Assembly (NCBI GenBank): GCA_964497825.1 | Contig: CAZCFA010000025.1 | Span: 1-37,297 of the forward strand | From: RHKX01 sp964497825 | GTDB lineage: Bacteria > Actinomycetota > Thermoleophilia > Solirubrobacterales > 70-9 | Direction: 5' to 3' | Length of the DNA stretch: 37,297 nucleotides | Shown: positions 1 to 7,659 of the stretch, piece by piece | Position numbering within the stretch: the first letter of the stretch is position 1 | Layout of the letters: every line of letters starts with the position of its first letter | Notes under the pieces: generated by a model | The model's input: only the letters and a program-made list of their open reading frames with translations | The model's database searches: none | What the model was told of the DNA's origin: nothing | Program-made: the position numbers and the translations under genes

Positions 1-110
1 AGCCGACGACCACGACGACCACCAGCACCGAGCCGACGACGACCACCAACACCGAGACGACGACCACGTCGACGACGACGACGACCACCGAGACGGCCAC
101 CGATACCGGT
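1..110. repeat. Low-complexity ACGACGACC-type repeat
   Basis: This is an imperfect trinucleotide array of acg/acc units with interspersed ccgag words. It matches the Thr codons of the partial gene above and is best explained as coding low complexity rather than as a CRISPR array or regulatory repeat. Confidence 0.6.
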
Positions 111-134
111 GGCTCCGGCGGCGTCACGCCCTAG
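1..134 (+). CDS. C-terminal tail of a Thr-rich protein (5' end outside window)
   Basis: The frame starting at base 3 is open from the window edge to a TAG at 132-134. It encodes about 43 residues that are almost entirely Thr with scattered Pro, Glu and Ser, ending in a Gly/Ser-rich stretch and Val-Thr-Pro. Such a Thr-rich, low-complexity tail is usual in secreted or cell-wall-spanning actinobacterial proteins, often as an O-glycosylated stalk. No sorting signal or membrane segment follows, so the tail would be free. The body of the protein is outside the window, so no function can be given. It is possible that this is a non-coding repeat that happens to be open, but the clean stop and the Gly/Ser transition favour a real gene end. 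Confidence 0.55.
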   Translation, partial: PTTTTTTSTEPTTTTNTETTTTSTTTTTTETATDTGGSGGVTP

Positions 135-200
135 GGGCCGGCCCGGGCCGCGCTCGGCGCGCTAACGCTCGCGGAGCGGGAGCGACGCCGGCGCCGGGCA

Positions 201-226
201 GCTCCGGCGGGCGGCCGGCCCGGAGC
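201..226. terminator. Hairpin between convergent genes
   Basis: GCTCCGG at 201-207 pairs perfectly with CCGGAGC at 220-226 around a 12-base loop, in the 120-base gap between two convergent genes. A smaller hairpin, CGCTC-GCG-GAGCG, lies at 166-178. Neither has a U-tract, so terminator function is inferred from position and structure only. Confidence 0.35.
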
Positions 227-254
227 GCGCCGCCGCGGCGGCAGCCCGCCCGGC

Positions 255-2849
255 TCAACGATCGGGACCGTCGCCGTGGCCGGCGACCGCCGGCACCGCG
301 CCGTCCAGGTTGAGCGCCGTTACTCGCACGTCCGGGGCCGGCTCCGGGGTACCGGTCGGTCGCAGGCGGACCCGACGCTCGACGCCGGGCTCGACCGAGA
401 ACGCGTCGTCGTCGGCCCGCAGGCCCGGCGCGTGGATCCGGACCCCGTAGGCGAGCCGGCGGCTGGTGACCGTGAGCTCGCTGATGCCGGCGCCGAGCTC
501 GCGCGTGGAAGCGCGCAGCCCGAGCTCCGCCGCGGGCTCGCGCTGCAGCGGCCGGCCGGCCGGGAAGCGGAAGCTCTGCCCGAGCAGCTCGCCGTCCCCG
601 GCCGACTCGAGGCTGGCGACGATCGCGTCCTGCTGGGGGGGACCGAACCGGTAGGCGTAGGAGGCGTCGACGAACCGTCCCAGCAGCGCCTCGACGTCCC
701 GCTCGCAGGCGCCGTGGCCGGGCAGCTCGAGCTGCTCGCAGACCTCGTCGACCCGCTGCTCGAGGTTTCGGTAGAAGCCGATCCGCAGCCGGGCCCGGAG
801 CGCGCCGGGCCGGTCGTTGGCGATGTGGGCGACGATTCCGTCGAGGCCCTCGTCGACGGTCCAGACCGCGACCGGCGCCAGCGCGCGCCGCAGGTGGGCG
901 AGCGCGACCTTGGGCTCGCCGTAGGCGTCGAACAGGCCCCAGCCCGCACCCGGGATCAGGTCACGGAGCCACAGCACCATGCCGCCGCCGCAGCCCGACC
1001 GGCGCCGTCGCCACTCGCCGAAGACCTCGGCCATCAGCTCGCCGCTGACCGCGCGCGAGAGCTCCAGGTAGCGCTCGGGGTCCTCGTCTCGCAGCGCCGC
1101 CGGATCGAGGCCGAACAGCGTCTCGAGATAGTGGTCGCGAACGTCCTCGAAGTCCCACTCGCTGCCGACGTCGCGGGCCACGGCCGCCTTCCAGCGCCGA
1201 TCGCCCAGGCACCGCTCGAGCGGGATCCCGGGCAGCGCCCGCGCGATCGTCGCCTCGCCCGGCACGTTCGCCAGCGCCAAACACTCGGCCGCGAAGCGCA
1301 CCGCCGCGCGGCGCGCGTCCGCGATCGGCCGGCGGTATCCGCCGACGCCGTAGTAGTTGGCGATCCCGCGGTCGGTTCGGAACGGCAGCTCGCCGCCGGA
1401 CGGCGCCGAGGGCACGTAGACGGCGTCGGTCCCCGATGCCCGCGCGATCCCCGGCAGGATCTCGCCGAACAGCTCGCCGCGGCCGAGGTCGGGGTCGAGG
1501 CCGAGCATCGCGACCTGCTGCTCGACCTCGCTGTTGCCGCAGAGCACGGCGGTGCTCGGTCGGGCGCCGATCGCCGCCAGGAGCTGCTCGGCCTCGGCGA
1601 CGACGAGCGCGCGGAACCCGGCATCGGCGATCGGGTAGTCGAAGTTCGCGAACGCGAAGTCCTGCCAGACGAGGATCCCGAGCTCGTCGCAGAGATCGTG
1701 GAAGCGGCCGCTCTCGTAGGCGCCGGTGCCCGGCAGCCGGAGCATGTTCATGCCGGCATCGCGGGCGGCTTCGAGCGCCGCGCGCAGCTCCGCCTCCGAG
1801 GGGGCGAGCCCGATCGGATCGATCGGCGTCCAGACCGCACCGCGAGCGAAGACCGCGGCGCCGTTGATCCGCAGGTCGAGCCCGTCGCGGGCGACGTCGT
1901 GGCCGTCGGGGCCGGGCTTCAGGTCGCGGAAGCCGACCCGGCCCGCCGCGATCTCGAGCGGCCCCGCGTCGGTGCTGAAGCGGAGCCGGACGTCGTGCAG
2001 CGACGGCTCCCCGTGCGTGTGCGGCCACCACGCGGCGACTCCGGCGACGTCGAGCCTGCCCGCGGCGGCGATCGCGCCCTCGGCGGAGGTCAGCTCGAGC
2101 GCGGCCCGGTGCCGGCCCGACGGCCCGTCGAGCTCGACCTCGGCCGCCTCGACGCGCTCGCCCGACAGCGGCCGCAGCCGCACGCCGACCTCGAGCCCGC
2201 CGTCCGCGCCCGCGAGCCGCGGCTCGAGCCGGAGCCCCTCGATCGCGAAGCGCCGCCGGCGCTCGAGCTCGACCGGCCGCCACGGACCGACTGCCGCCGG
2301 TCCGGGAGCGAACCCGGGGGCGCGGCCGAGCAGCATCGTCCGGAAGAACCGCAGGTTGCCGTCGGCGAGCTGGGTTCGCCAGCGCGCGCGGGGGCGCCGG
2401 CGCTCGCCGAGCAGCGGCGCCAGCGCCCGGCAGTGGATCAGGAGCTCGTTCTCGGCCTCCAGCAGGTCGCCGACCGCGACCTCGTGGGCGAGGAACATCG
2501 ACTCGCCGTGGAGCAGCTGCCGCCGGTTCAGGTAGACATCGGCGACGGTCGCGATCCCGCCGAGCCGCAGGACGGTCTCCGCTTCGGGCTCCGCGGCGCC
2601 GTGGAACCGGGTCCGGAACCACCAATCGCGCTCGTCGAGGTCGCGCCCGTCGGCCGGCACGTCGACGCCGGCCCGGCGCAGCGCCGCCGCGGCCGTGCCG
2701 GGCACCGACGCGGGCATCCAGTCGAGCCCCGAGAGCGCCTCGAGCGAGCCCGGGCCGATCGCTCCGGGATCGCTCGGCGCGGCCTCCCAATCGGCGTCGA
2801 GCGCGACCAGCTCGTCGCCCTCGACGCGGGCCCGCACCGCGCCGGGCAT
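255..2849 (-). CDS. Glycoside hydrolase family 2, beta-mannosidase-like
   Basis: An 864-residue protein with the GH2 layout: an N-terminal jelly-roll sugar-binding domain (about 40-200), an immunoglobulin-like domain (about 205-310), a TIM-barrel catalytic domain (about 320-680) and C-terminal beta domains. The motif CGNSE ends at Glu441, which fits the acid/base of the GNNE motif of beta-mannosidases. The segment around AEC (Glu522) aligns with the usual SEFG nucleophile. LWLRDLIPGAGWGLFDAYG near residue 640 matches the barrel-closing block of that subfamily. No signal peptide is visible, so it is probably cytoplasmic and would release non-reducing terminal mannose or a related sugar. The ATG lies 4 bases after the stop of the DUF1839 gene, which makes this the last gene of the carrier-protein operon. 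The substrate is unknown and both catalytic motifs are variants, so another beta-glycosidase activity is possible. Confidence 0.8.
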   Translation of the reverse strand: MPGAVRARVEGDELVALDADWEAAPSDPGAIGPGSLEALSGLDWMPASVPGTAAAALRRAGVDVPADGRDLDERDWWFRTRFHGAAEPEAETVLRLGGIATVADVYLNRRQLLHGESMFLAHEVAVGDLLEAENELLIHCRALAPLLGERRRPRARWRTQLADGNLRFFRTMLLGRAPGFAPGPAAVGPWRPVELERRRRFAIEGLRLEPRLAGADGGLEVGVRLRPLSGERVEAAEVELDGPSGRHRAALELTSAEGAIAAAGRLDVAGVAAWWPHTHGEPSLHDVRLRFSTDAGPLEIAAGRVGFRDLKPGPDGHDVARDGLDLRINGAAVFARGAVWTPIDPIGLAPSEAELRAALEAARDAGMNMLRLPGTGAYESGRFHDLCDELGILVWQDFAFANFDYPIADAGFRALVVAEAEQLLAAIGARPSTAVLCGNSEVEQQVAMLGLDPDLGRGELFGEILPGIARASGTDAVYVPSAPSGGELPFRTDRGIANYYGVGGYRRPIADARRAAVRFAAECLALANVPGEATIARALPGIPLERCLGDRRWKAAVARDVGSEWDFEDVRDHYLETLFGLDPAALRDEDPERYLELSRAVSGELMAEVFGEWRRRRSGCGGGMVLWLRDLIPGAGWGLFDAYGEPKVALAHLRRALAPVAVWTVDEGLDGIVAHIANDRPGALRARLRIGFYRNLEQRVDEVCEQLELPGHGACERDVEALLGRFVDASYAYRFGPPQQDAIVASLESAGDGELLGQSFRFPAGRPLQREPAAELGLRASTRELGAGISELTVTSRRLAYGVRIHAPGLRADDDAFSVEPGVERRVRLRPTGTPEPAPDVRVTALNLDGAVPAVAGHGDGPDR

Positions 2850-2853
2850 CGGC

Positions 2854-3834
2854 TCAGGAGACCGTCGCGTCGAGCGACTTCATCGCGATCTCCCACGACT
2901 CGGCGATCGACTCGACCAGCGGCTGCGGGTCGAACGGCTTGCGCCGGGCCAGCTTCAGGGAGAGCACCTTCGAGCTCTCGACGATGCTCTGCAGCTCGGT
3001 CGCGGCGACGGCGCCCTCCTCGCCGAGCAGCCACTCGACGTGCGAGGCGGTGATCTCGAACGCCGACCCGAACATCCGCACGGTTGCGAACGCGTAGTCG
3101 TGGTAGTCGCTCGGCTCGCCCTCGAGCAGCCGCGGGAGATCGGCGGCGAGCTGCGCGCCGAAGCGCGAGAACGGGTTCGTCGCGGGCCGGCGCGCGAGGT
3201 GGGCGGCGAGCAGGCTGCGCGCCTGCGATCGCAGCTCGTCGCCGCTGAGCCGGGGGCCGGCATCGAAGCGCAGCAGCTCGGTGTAGGGGGGGAGGACGTC
3301 GTCGGAGAAGGGCCGACCGATGCGGAAGCAGCCGCGGTAGTCCTCGCCGTCGAGCTCGTGCAGGCTCGTGTTGTGGAAGTAGACGAGCCGCTCGCTCTCG
3401 GCGTCGATCGCCTCGGCGATGACCGAGGTCTTGACGTGCTCGCGCCGGTAGCTGGTCGCGCTCGTGTCGGGCAGGTACCAGGAGTCGAGCTCGACGATCA
3501 GCGTCCGCCCGGCCGCGATCTGCTCGCTGATCTGCAGCGGCAGCGGCCGGTACGGCTGCATCTCGTGGATGTCGATCCCGTAGAGGGCCTCGAGGTCCTC
3601 GGGCGGCGGCTTGAAGAAGGTGAACTGATCGCCCTCGAAGTCCATCCGCACGGTGAACCCCATCGCCGCCAGCGGATCGTCCCCGCGGGCGTGGATCAGC
3701 TCGATCAGGATGTCGCTGTAGCAGTTGGTCTCGGTGTAGGTGCGCTCGCCCGGGGCGTGGATCGCGTGCGGGCGGTAGCTGGCGGGGTCGAGGCCGAACA
3801 GGCTGACCGCGGTGGCTGTCGAGCCCGCAGCCAT
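2854..3834 (-). CDS. DUF1839 family protein, possible BtrH-like aminoacyl transferase
   Basis: A 326-residue protein counted from the ATG at 3834, whose A is shared with the TGA of the upstream ligase gene (TGATG). A longer reading upstream is open but would run into that gene. It resembles DUF1839 proteins, which from memory recur beside amino acid:[carrier protein] ligases. The segment around TETNCYSD (Cys38), followed by LIVELDSWYLPD (Asp117 to Asp123) and REH (His133), is spaced like the Cys/His region of BtrH-type papain-like acyltransferases, in which a Cys takes an aminoacyl group from a carrier protein. The BtrH comparison is my inference from motif order, not a search result. If right, this enzyme would move the amino acid from the carrier protein to an acceptor. 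No signal peptide is seen. It is certainly a gene, but the function is uncertain. Confidence 0.75.
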   Translation of the reverse strand: MAAGSTATAVSLFGLDPASYRPHAIHAPGERTYTETNCYSDILIELIHARGDDPLAAMGFTVRMDFEGDQFTFFKPPPEDLEALYGIDIHEMQPYRPLPLQISEQIAAGRTLIVELDSWYLPDTSATSYRREHVKTSVIAEAIDAESERLVYFHNTSLHELDGEDYRGCFRIGRPFSDDVLPPYTELLRFDAGPRLSGDELRSQARSLLAAHLARRPATNPFSRFGAQLAADLPRLLEGEPSDYHDYAFATVRMFGSAFEITASHVEWLLGEEGAVAATELQSIVESSKVLSLKLARRKPFDPQPLVESIAESWEIAMKSLDATVS

Positions 3835-4763
3835 CAGAGCCCGAGCTGCTCGCGGGTCTCGTCGGGCCAGCTCCCGGGATCGAGCCCGTGCGCTCTCAGC
3901 AGCGCCAGGCTGATCCGCTCGAGGCCGAAGCCGAGGCACGACGTGTGCGCGACCGCGCCGTCGCTGAGCTCGATCCCGAAGGTCTCGCCGAAGTGGCGCT
4001 GGTGGTAGTTGAAGGAGGCGACGGCGGTCGGCTCGGGCCCGGCGATCGGGACCTGGATCTCGAACTTGAGCGCCTGCTGGCGCTGGCTGGCCGCCATCAT
4101 CCGGCCGCTGCGGCCGAAGAACGGGTCGGTGGCGACCTCGATCGAGGCGTCGAGCCGCAGCGCCTCGAGCAGGCCGAGGGCGCGATCGCGCCAGACGTCA
4201 CGCCAATCGGCCACGGCCTCGGGCTCGCCGATCCTGACCAGCTCACGCTGGTGGAACATCTGCAGCCGGGCCGGGTCGCCGGAGGGCTCGTTGCGAAACA
4301 CGTAGGCGGCGCCGGCGTCGATCACGACCCCGCCGGCCGGCAGCGGCCCGCGCGCGGCCACCGCCGGATAGACCGGGTAGCAGGCCGCCGGCGTCAGAAC
4401 GAGGTCGCCCATCGACTGGTGCTCGCTCCAGTCGTCGTGGGCGGCCGCCCGCTCGGCCTGCTCGAGCGCGTCGGCCTCGCTGCCCTCGAACCCGAAGATC
4501 GTCCCGGCCAGATGCGGGAACGACTTCAGATAGCCGCTCGACTCGAACTGGCTGCGCGGGACGATCGGCGGAAAGCGCAGCCGCTCGGCCCCGTCGGGGG
4601 CCGCCGCGGCGTTGATCAGGCGGTCGACCGACGAGCGGATCGCCTCGAAGTCGTCGCTGCGCCCGTAGACGCCGGGCACCCCGCTCTCGATCAGCAGGCC
4701 GGCGCCGATCACCTCGGCGCGGAACGCCTGCTGCTCGGTGGTGGCGGCGGGGTACGCCGTCAT
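3834..4763 (-). CDS. Amino acid:[carrier protein] ligase, class II aaRS homologue
   Basis: A 309-residue, truncated SerRS-like protein without a tRNA-binding arm. The motif 2 FRNE lies at 156-159 and the motif 3 GFGLER at 278-283. Cys128, Glu174 and Cys276 sit where atypical archaeal SerRS and the Bradyrhizobium/Agrobacterium amino acid:[carrier protein] ligases hold their catalytic zinc. Known members activate a small amino acid (Gly or Ala) with ATP and attach it to the phosphopantetheine of a small carrier protein, not to tRNA. The ATG at 4763 shares a base with the upstream dehydrogenase stop (TGATG), which fixes the start. The longer open frame upstream is overlap with that gene. The carrier protein and its phosphopantetheinyl transferase lie two and three genes upstream, which supports the assignment. 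The amino acid used cannot be read from the sequence. Confidence 0.87.
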   Translation of the reverse strand: MTAYPAATTEQQAFRAEVIGAGLLIESGVPGVYGRSDDFEAIRSSVDRLINAAAAPDGAERLRFPPIVPRSQFESSGYLKSFPHLAGTIFGFEGSEADALEQAERAAAHDDWSEHQSMGDLVLTPAACYPVYPAVAARGPLPAGGVVIDAGAAYVFRNEPSGDPARLQMFHQRELVRIGEPEAVADWRDVWRDRALGLLEALRLDASIEVATDPFFGRSGRMMAASQRQQALKFEIQVPIAGPEPTAVASFNYHQRHFGETFGIELSDGAVAHTSCLGFGLERISLALLRAHGLDPGSWPDETREQLGL

Positions 4764-5941
4764 CAGACCTCCTTGGCGATCAGCAGCAGCCCCGCGTTCG
4801 TCTGGTGGATCCGCTCGTTGGCGACCATCAGGCAGGCCGACATCGTGTCGCGGAGGTGCCGGCCGACGCTGAACGGGGTGTCGTTCTTGAAGCCCATGAT
4901 CCCGCAGACGCCGAGCGCCCCCTGGCAGACGTGCGGCGCCTGCTCGGAGGCGGCGATCTTGAGGTTGTTGAAGCGCAGCACCGACGCCATCGTCGTCAGG
5001 CCGTCGCGCCCCGGCTGCTCGGAGGCCTCGCAGAACTCGCGCAGGGCGAGCGTGACCTCGGCCCGCAGCAGCGCCAGCTCGCTCATCAGGTGCGAGAGCG
5101 CCTGCGCTGCCGGCAGCGGCTCGCCGGGCTTGCGCTTGGCCGCGGCCCGGACGAACGCCCGGGCGCGATCGAAGGCGTCGGTGGCGATCCCGAGCCACAG
5201 CTGCGACCAGAGGATGTGGGAGATCGGCACCATCGAGATCGGCGCGACGCGCGAGAACGGGGTCGGCAGCACCTGCTCGGGGCTGAACCGGGCGCGGACT
5301 GTGAAGCCGGGCGAGCAGGTTCCGCGCATCCCGAGCGGGTCCCAGCTGCCGGCGTCATCGAGGTCGATCTGGTCGCGCTGGACGAGCGCCAGGACCTGGT
5401 CGCCGGCCTCGGCGTCGGGCGAGCGGCGCAGCGTGATCAGGAGATCGTCGGCGTACTCGCCGTAGCTGACCGTCGGCGCCTGCTTCTCGAGGCTGCAGAC
5501 GCCGTCGCCCTCGGCGACGACCGCGGCGATCGAGCGGCCCATGTCGCCGCCGGTGCCGACCTCGGAGGTCACCGAGGCGATCAGCCGCTGCTCGGCGACG
5601 ACGTCGCGCAGGTATCCCTCGTACCAGCCGGCGTCGTCGAGATGGCGAACGATCGTCGCGACCTGGATCTGGTGCATCGCGAAGACCATCGCGCTGGCCC
5701 CGCAGCGGCGTCCGAGCTCGAAGCAGGCCGCGGCGAGCGCCTCGAAGGAGACGCCCGCTCCTCCGAGCTCGGCCGGCACGAAGGCCGACAGCGCGCCGGC
5801 CTCCTTGAGCGCGTCGATCGTCTCGCGGGGGAAGCGCGCGTTGCGGTCGACGTCGTCGACGTGCTCGGCGGCGACGTCGTCGGCGATCGTCTTGATCGCG
5901 CCGAAGAACTCCGCGTCCACCTCGGTCTCTGCAACGGTCAT
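4763..5941 (-). CDS. Acyl-CoA dehydrogenase-like flavoprotein
   Basis: A 392-residue protein with acyl-CoA dehydrogenase (ACAD) architecture: an N-terminal helical domain (about 1-115), a middle beta domain starting at SVTSEVGTGGD (about 123-133) that matches the flavin-binding ITEPGAGSD region, and a C-terminal four-helix domain. A C-terminal CGIMGF block and RHLRD are conserved, but the usual EGT catalytic-base motif is replaced by a MVANERI segment. Family members oxidise the alpha-beta bond of acyl-CoA, or of prolyl-S-carrier proteins in pyrrole pathways. Being sandwiched between the carrier protein and the ligase, this one may act on a carrier-bound aminoacyl group. The start overlaps the ACP stop by 4 bases (ATGA). 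The substrate is inferred only from context, and a monooxygenase-type use of the fold is possible. Confidence 0.82.
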   Translation of the reverse strand: MTVAETEVDAEFFGAIKTIADDVAAEHVDDVDRNARFPRETIDALKEAGALSAFVPAELGGAGVSFEALAAACFELGRRCGASAMVFAMHQIQVATIVRHLDDAGWYEGYLRDVVAEQRLIASVTSEVGTGGDMGRSIAAVVAEGDGVCSLEKQAPTVSYGEYADDLLITLRRSPDAEAGDQVLALVQRDQIDLDDAGSWDPLGMRGTCSPGFTVRARFSPEQVLPTPFSRVAPISMVPISHILWSQLWLGIATDAFDRARAFVRAAAKRKPGEPLPAAQALSHLMSELALLRAEVTLALREFCEASEQPGRDGLTTMASVLRFNNLKIAASEQAPHVCQGALGVCGIMGFKNDTPFSVGRHLRDTMSACLMVANERIHQTNAGLLLIAKEV

Positions 5942-6204
5942 ACCGACGCCTCCTCGCTCTGTAGCTCTGATACGGCTGCCGCGATCGCGGCGATGCTCTC
6001 GAATACGTCGCGGCGCAGCATCCGGTCGGGGAACTCGATGTCGAACGCGTCCTCGAGCCCGAGCATCACGTTGACGCTCGCGTGCGAGGTCATCCCCGCC
6101 TCGTAGAGGTCGGAGCCGGCGTCGAGGGTCGCGGCGTCGATCGGCAGGCGTCCCTGGCTCGCGAGGACCCCCTTGATCGTCTCGATCGTCTCCTCGTCAC
6201 TCAT
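5938..6204 (-). CDS. Acyl (aminoacyl) carrier protein
   Basis: An 88-residue acidic four-helix carrier protein. The phosphopantetheine attachment site is Ser40 in the sequence YEAGMTSHASV, a variant of the usual DSL motif as seen in stand-alone carrier proteins of amino acid:[carrier protein] ligase systems. It would be made holo by the AcpS encoded immediately upstream and aminoacylated by the ligase two genes downstream. Its start overlaps the acpS stop by 8 bases, and its stop overlaps the dehydrogenase start by 4 bases, so translation is probably coupled throughout. It lacks the DSL of fatty-acid ACPs, which argues against a role in primary lipid synthesis. Confidence 0.87.
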   Translation of the reverse strand: MSDEETIETIKGVLASQGRLPIDAATLDAGSDLYEAGMTSHASVNVMLGLEDAFDIEFPDRMLRRDVFESIAAIAAAVSELQSEEASV

Positions 6205-6589
6205 CGGCAGCGTTTACCTCCGCGATCACGACCGCGGCCGCGAAGCCCCGCTCGTGGGTCAGGCTGACGTCGAAGCCGGAGAGCCGACCGGCGGCGGCGA
6301 GCTCGGCGGCGGCGCCGTCGAGCTCCAGGGAAACGGCCCCGGCGGGCTCGCTGCGCACCCCGATCGAGCACCACGGGACGCCGGTCCCGCCGGGGCGCAG
6401 GACCTTGATCGCCGCCTCCTTGGCGGCGAACCGGGCCGCGAGCCGCTCGGCGTCGACGCCCGCGTCGCCGCGGCAGTCGTCGAGCTCGCGGTCGGTGTAG
6501 ACGCGATCGAGATAGCGGTCGTCGTGCCGGCGGATCGATTCCCGCACCTGCTCGACCGCGATCAGATCGATTCCTACCCTGGCCGGCAT
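6197..6589 (-). CDS. acpS: Holo-[acyl-carrier-protein] synthase
   Basis: A 130-residue protein of AcpS length. GIDLIAVEQV carries the Mg-binding Asp8, and RFAAKEAAIKVL carries Glu58 and the conserved Lys57/Lys62. The C-terminal VSLTHERGFAAAVVI is the usual beta-strand with the conserved SxTH. It transfers 4'-phosphopantetheine from CoA to the carrier protein encoded just downstream. It is the first gene of a six-gene minus-strand operon. The ATG is at 6589, with no strong Shine-Dalgarno. This could be the genome's only AcpS, serving fatty acid synthesis too, or a copy dedicated to this operon; the window cannot tell. Confidence 0.9.
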   Translation of the reverse strand: MPARVGIDLIAVEQVRESIRRHDDRYLDRVYTDRELDDCRGDAGVDAERLAARFAAKEAAIKVLRPGGTGVPWCSIGVRSEPAGAVSLELDGAAAELAAAGRLSGFDVSLTHERGFAAAVVIAEVNAADE

Positions 6590-6784
6590 GCTGTCGCTAT
6601 CGGCGCCATCGGACCTGAACAGTAGCGCTGGTCGCGATCATCCAAGCGCGCTAGGCCCGTGCTTGATCGCCGAAGGACAACGCGCGAAGTCCACCGCCGG
6701 GATCGACCGTGCGCCTTCGCCGCGACGGTAACCTTGCGAGCGGTATCGCGCGGAACGCCACCGATCAGCCCGCGACCCCCGCAC
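6590..6784. promoter_or_regulatory. Divergent intergenic region, carrier-protein operon / EPS locus
   Basis: These 195 bases separate acpS (leftward) from the first methyltransferase (rightward) and should hold both promoters. Leftward, a weak TTGGAT and TACTGT pair spaced 15 bases can be read about 25-50 bases before acpS. No convincing rightward promoter or Shine-Dalgarno was found. No hairpin or operator stands out. Confidence 0.4.
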
Positions 6785-7636
6785 ATGCTCAAGCACCGGC
6801 CCCAGCCCGCGACAACGGCTTCCCAGCGCCAGGGCGACGAGAACGCATCGTTCTACGCGCGCTCGAAGCTGATCGGCACCTACAGCACCGAGCAGCTGCG
6901 GCCCGTCGAGCAGCTGATCTTCGAGCGTTATCGCAGCGATCTCACGGGACGCGTCCTCGACGTCGGCTGCGGCGCCGGGCGGGTGACCGGCCACCTGATC
7001 GGAACCGCGGAATCGGTCCACGGCATCGATGTGTCCGACGACATGGCCGCCCATTGCCGGCGGCTCTATCCGAACGCGAGCTTCAGGCGCTGCGACATGC
7101 GCGATCTCAGCGGGTTCGGCACGGACGCGTTCGACGTCGTCGTCGCCTCCTTCAACGTGATCGATGCCGTCGGACATGGCGATCGCCGCAGGACCCTCGA
7201 TCAGTTTCGCACGGTGCTGGCGCCGGGCGGGCTGCTGGTCATGTCGTCGCACAACCTCTCGTCTGCGAGCCGGGTGGTGGGGCCCGCGGCCGAGGTGCTG
7301 GTGCAGCTGCGGGCGGGACATCTGCACGGAACCCTGGGGGGCATCGCTCACTTCCCGCGCCGTTGGCGCAATCACCGCCGCCTGCGCCGGCTCGAGGGGG
7401 CGGGGCCCGGATACCGGATTCTCAACGACACCGCCCATGACTACTCGCTGCTCCACTACTACGTCTCGCCGCCGTCGCAGGTCCGGCAGCTCGCGGTTCA
7501 TGGATTCGAGCTCCTCGAATGCCTCGATCTGAACGGCCGCTCGCTCGATCCCGCCGACGACGGGTCGGATTGCACGGAGCTTCACTACGTGGCCCGGCTG
7601 CGAGCGGCCGGCGAGGATCGCCCCCTCGCCTCCTAG
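6785..7636 (+). CDS. Class I SAM-dependent methyltransferase
   Basis: A 283-residue protein from the ATG at 6785. An upstream extension in the same frame is Arg/Pro-rich and looks non-coding. Motif I VLDVGCGAG lies at 57-65, followed by the acidic GIDVSDDM loop and the DMRDLSGF motif II region, so this is a Rossmann-fold methyltransferase. The C-terminal third (about 190-283) is unlike common families and may bind the acceptor. It is the first of three same-strand genes with gaps of 23 and about 10 bases (methyltransferase, GT4, methyltransferase). That context suggests methylation of a sugar in the exopolysaccharide, but the acceptor is not proven. Confidence 0.8.
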   Translation: MLKHRPQPATTASQRQGDENASFYARSKLIGTYSTEQLRPVEQLIFERYRSDLTGRVLDVGCGAGRVTGHLIGTAESVHGIDVSDDMAAHCRRLYPNASFRRCDMRDLSGFGTDAFDVVVASFNVIDAVGHGDRRRTLDQFRTVLAPGGLLVMSSHNLSSASRVVGPAAEVLVQLRAGHLHGTLGGIAHFPRRWRNHRRLRRLEGAGPGYRILNDTAHDYSLLHYYVSPPSQVRQLAVHGFELLECLDLNGRSLDPADDGSDCTELHYVARLRAAGEDRPLAS

Positions 7637-7659
7637 CCCGGGGCGATCGGTCGGCAGCG

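Noticed and set aside
1..110. Possible CRISPR-like or satellite array
   Set aside because: Units are trinucleotides in frame with a Thr-rich tail, without constant repeat and variable spacers.
276..3053. Plus-strand open frame of 925 codons opposite the GH2 gene
   Set aside because: The minus strand encodes clear GH2 motifs; the plus reading is Arg/Asp/Gln-rich low complexity.
3835..3939. Longer N-terminus for the DUF1839 protein
   Set aside because: It would overlap the ligase gene by more than 100 bases and is Arg/Ala-rich; the ATG at 3834 is coupled through TGATG.
7519..7659. Longer N-terminus for the GT4 at 7660
   Set aside because: It lies in the preceding methyltransferase gene and is Arg/Gly-rich; the GTG at 7660 gives the standard family start.
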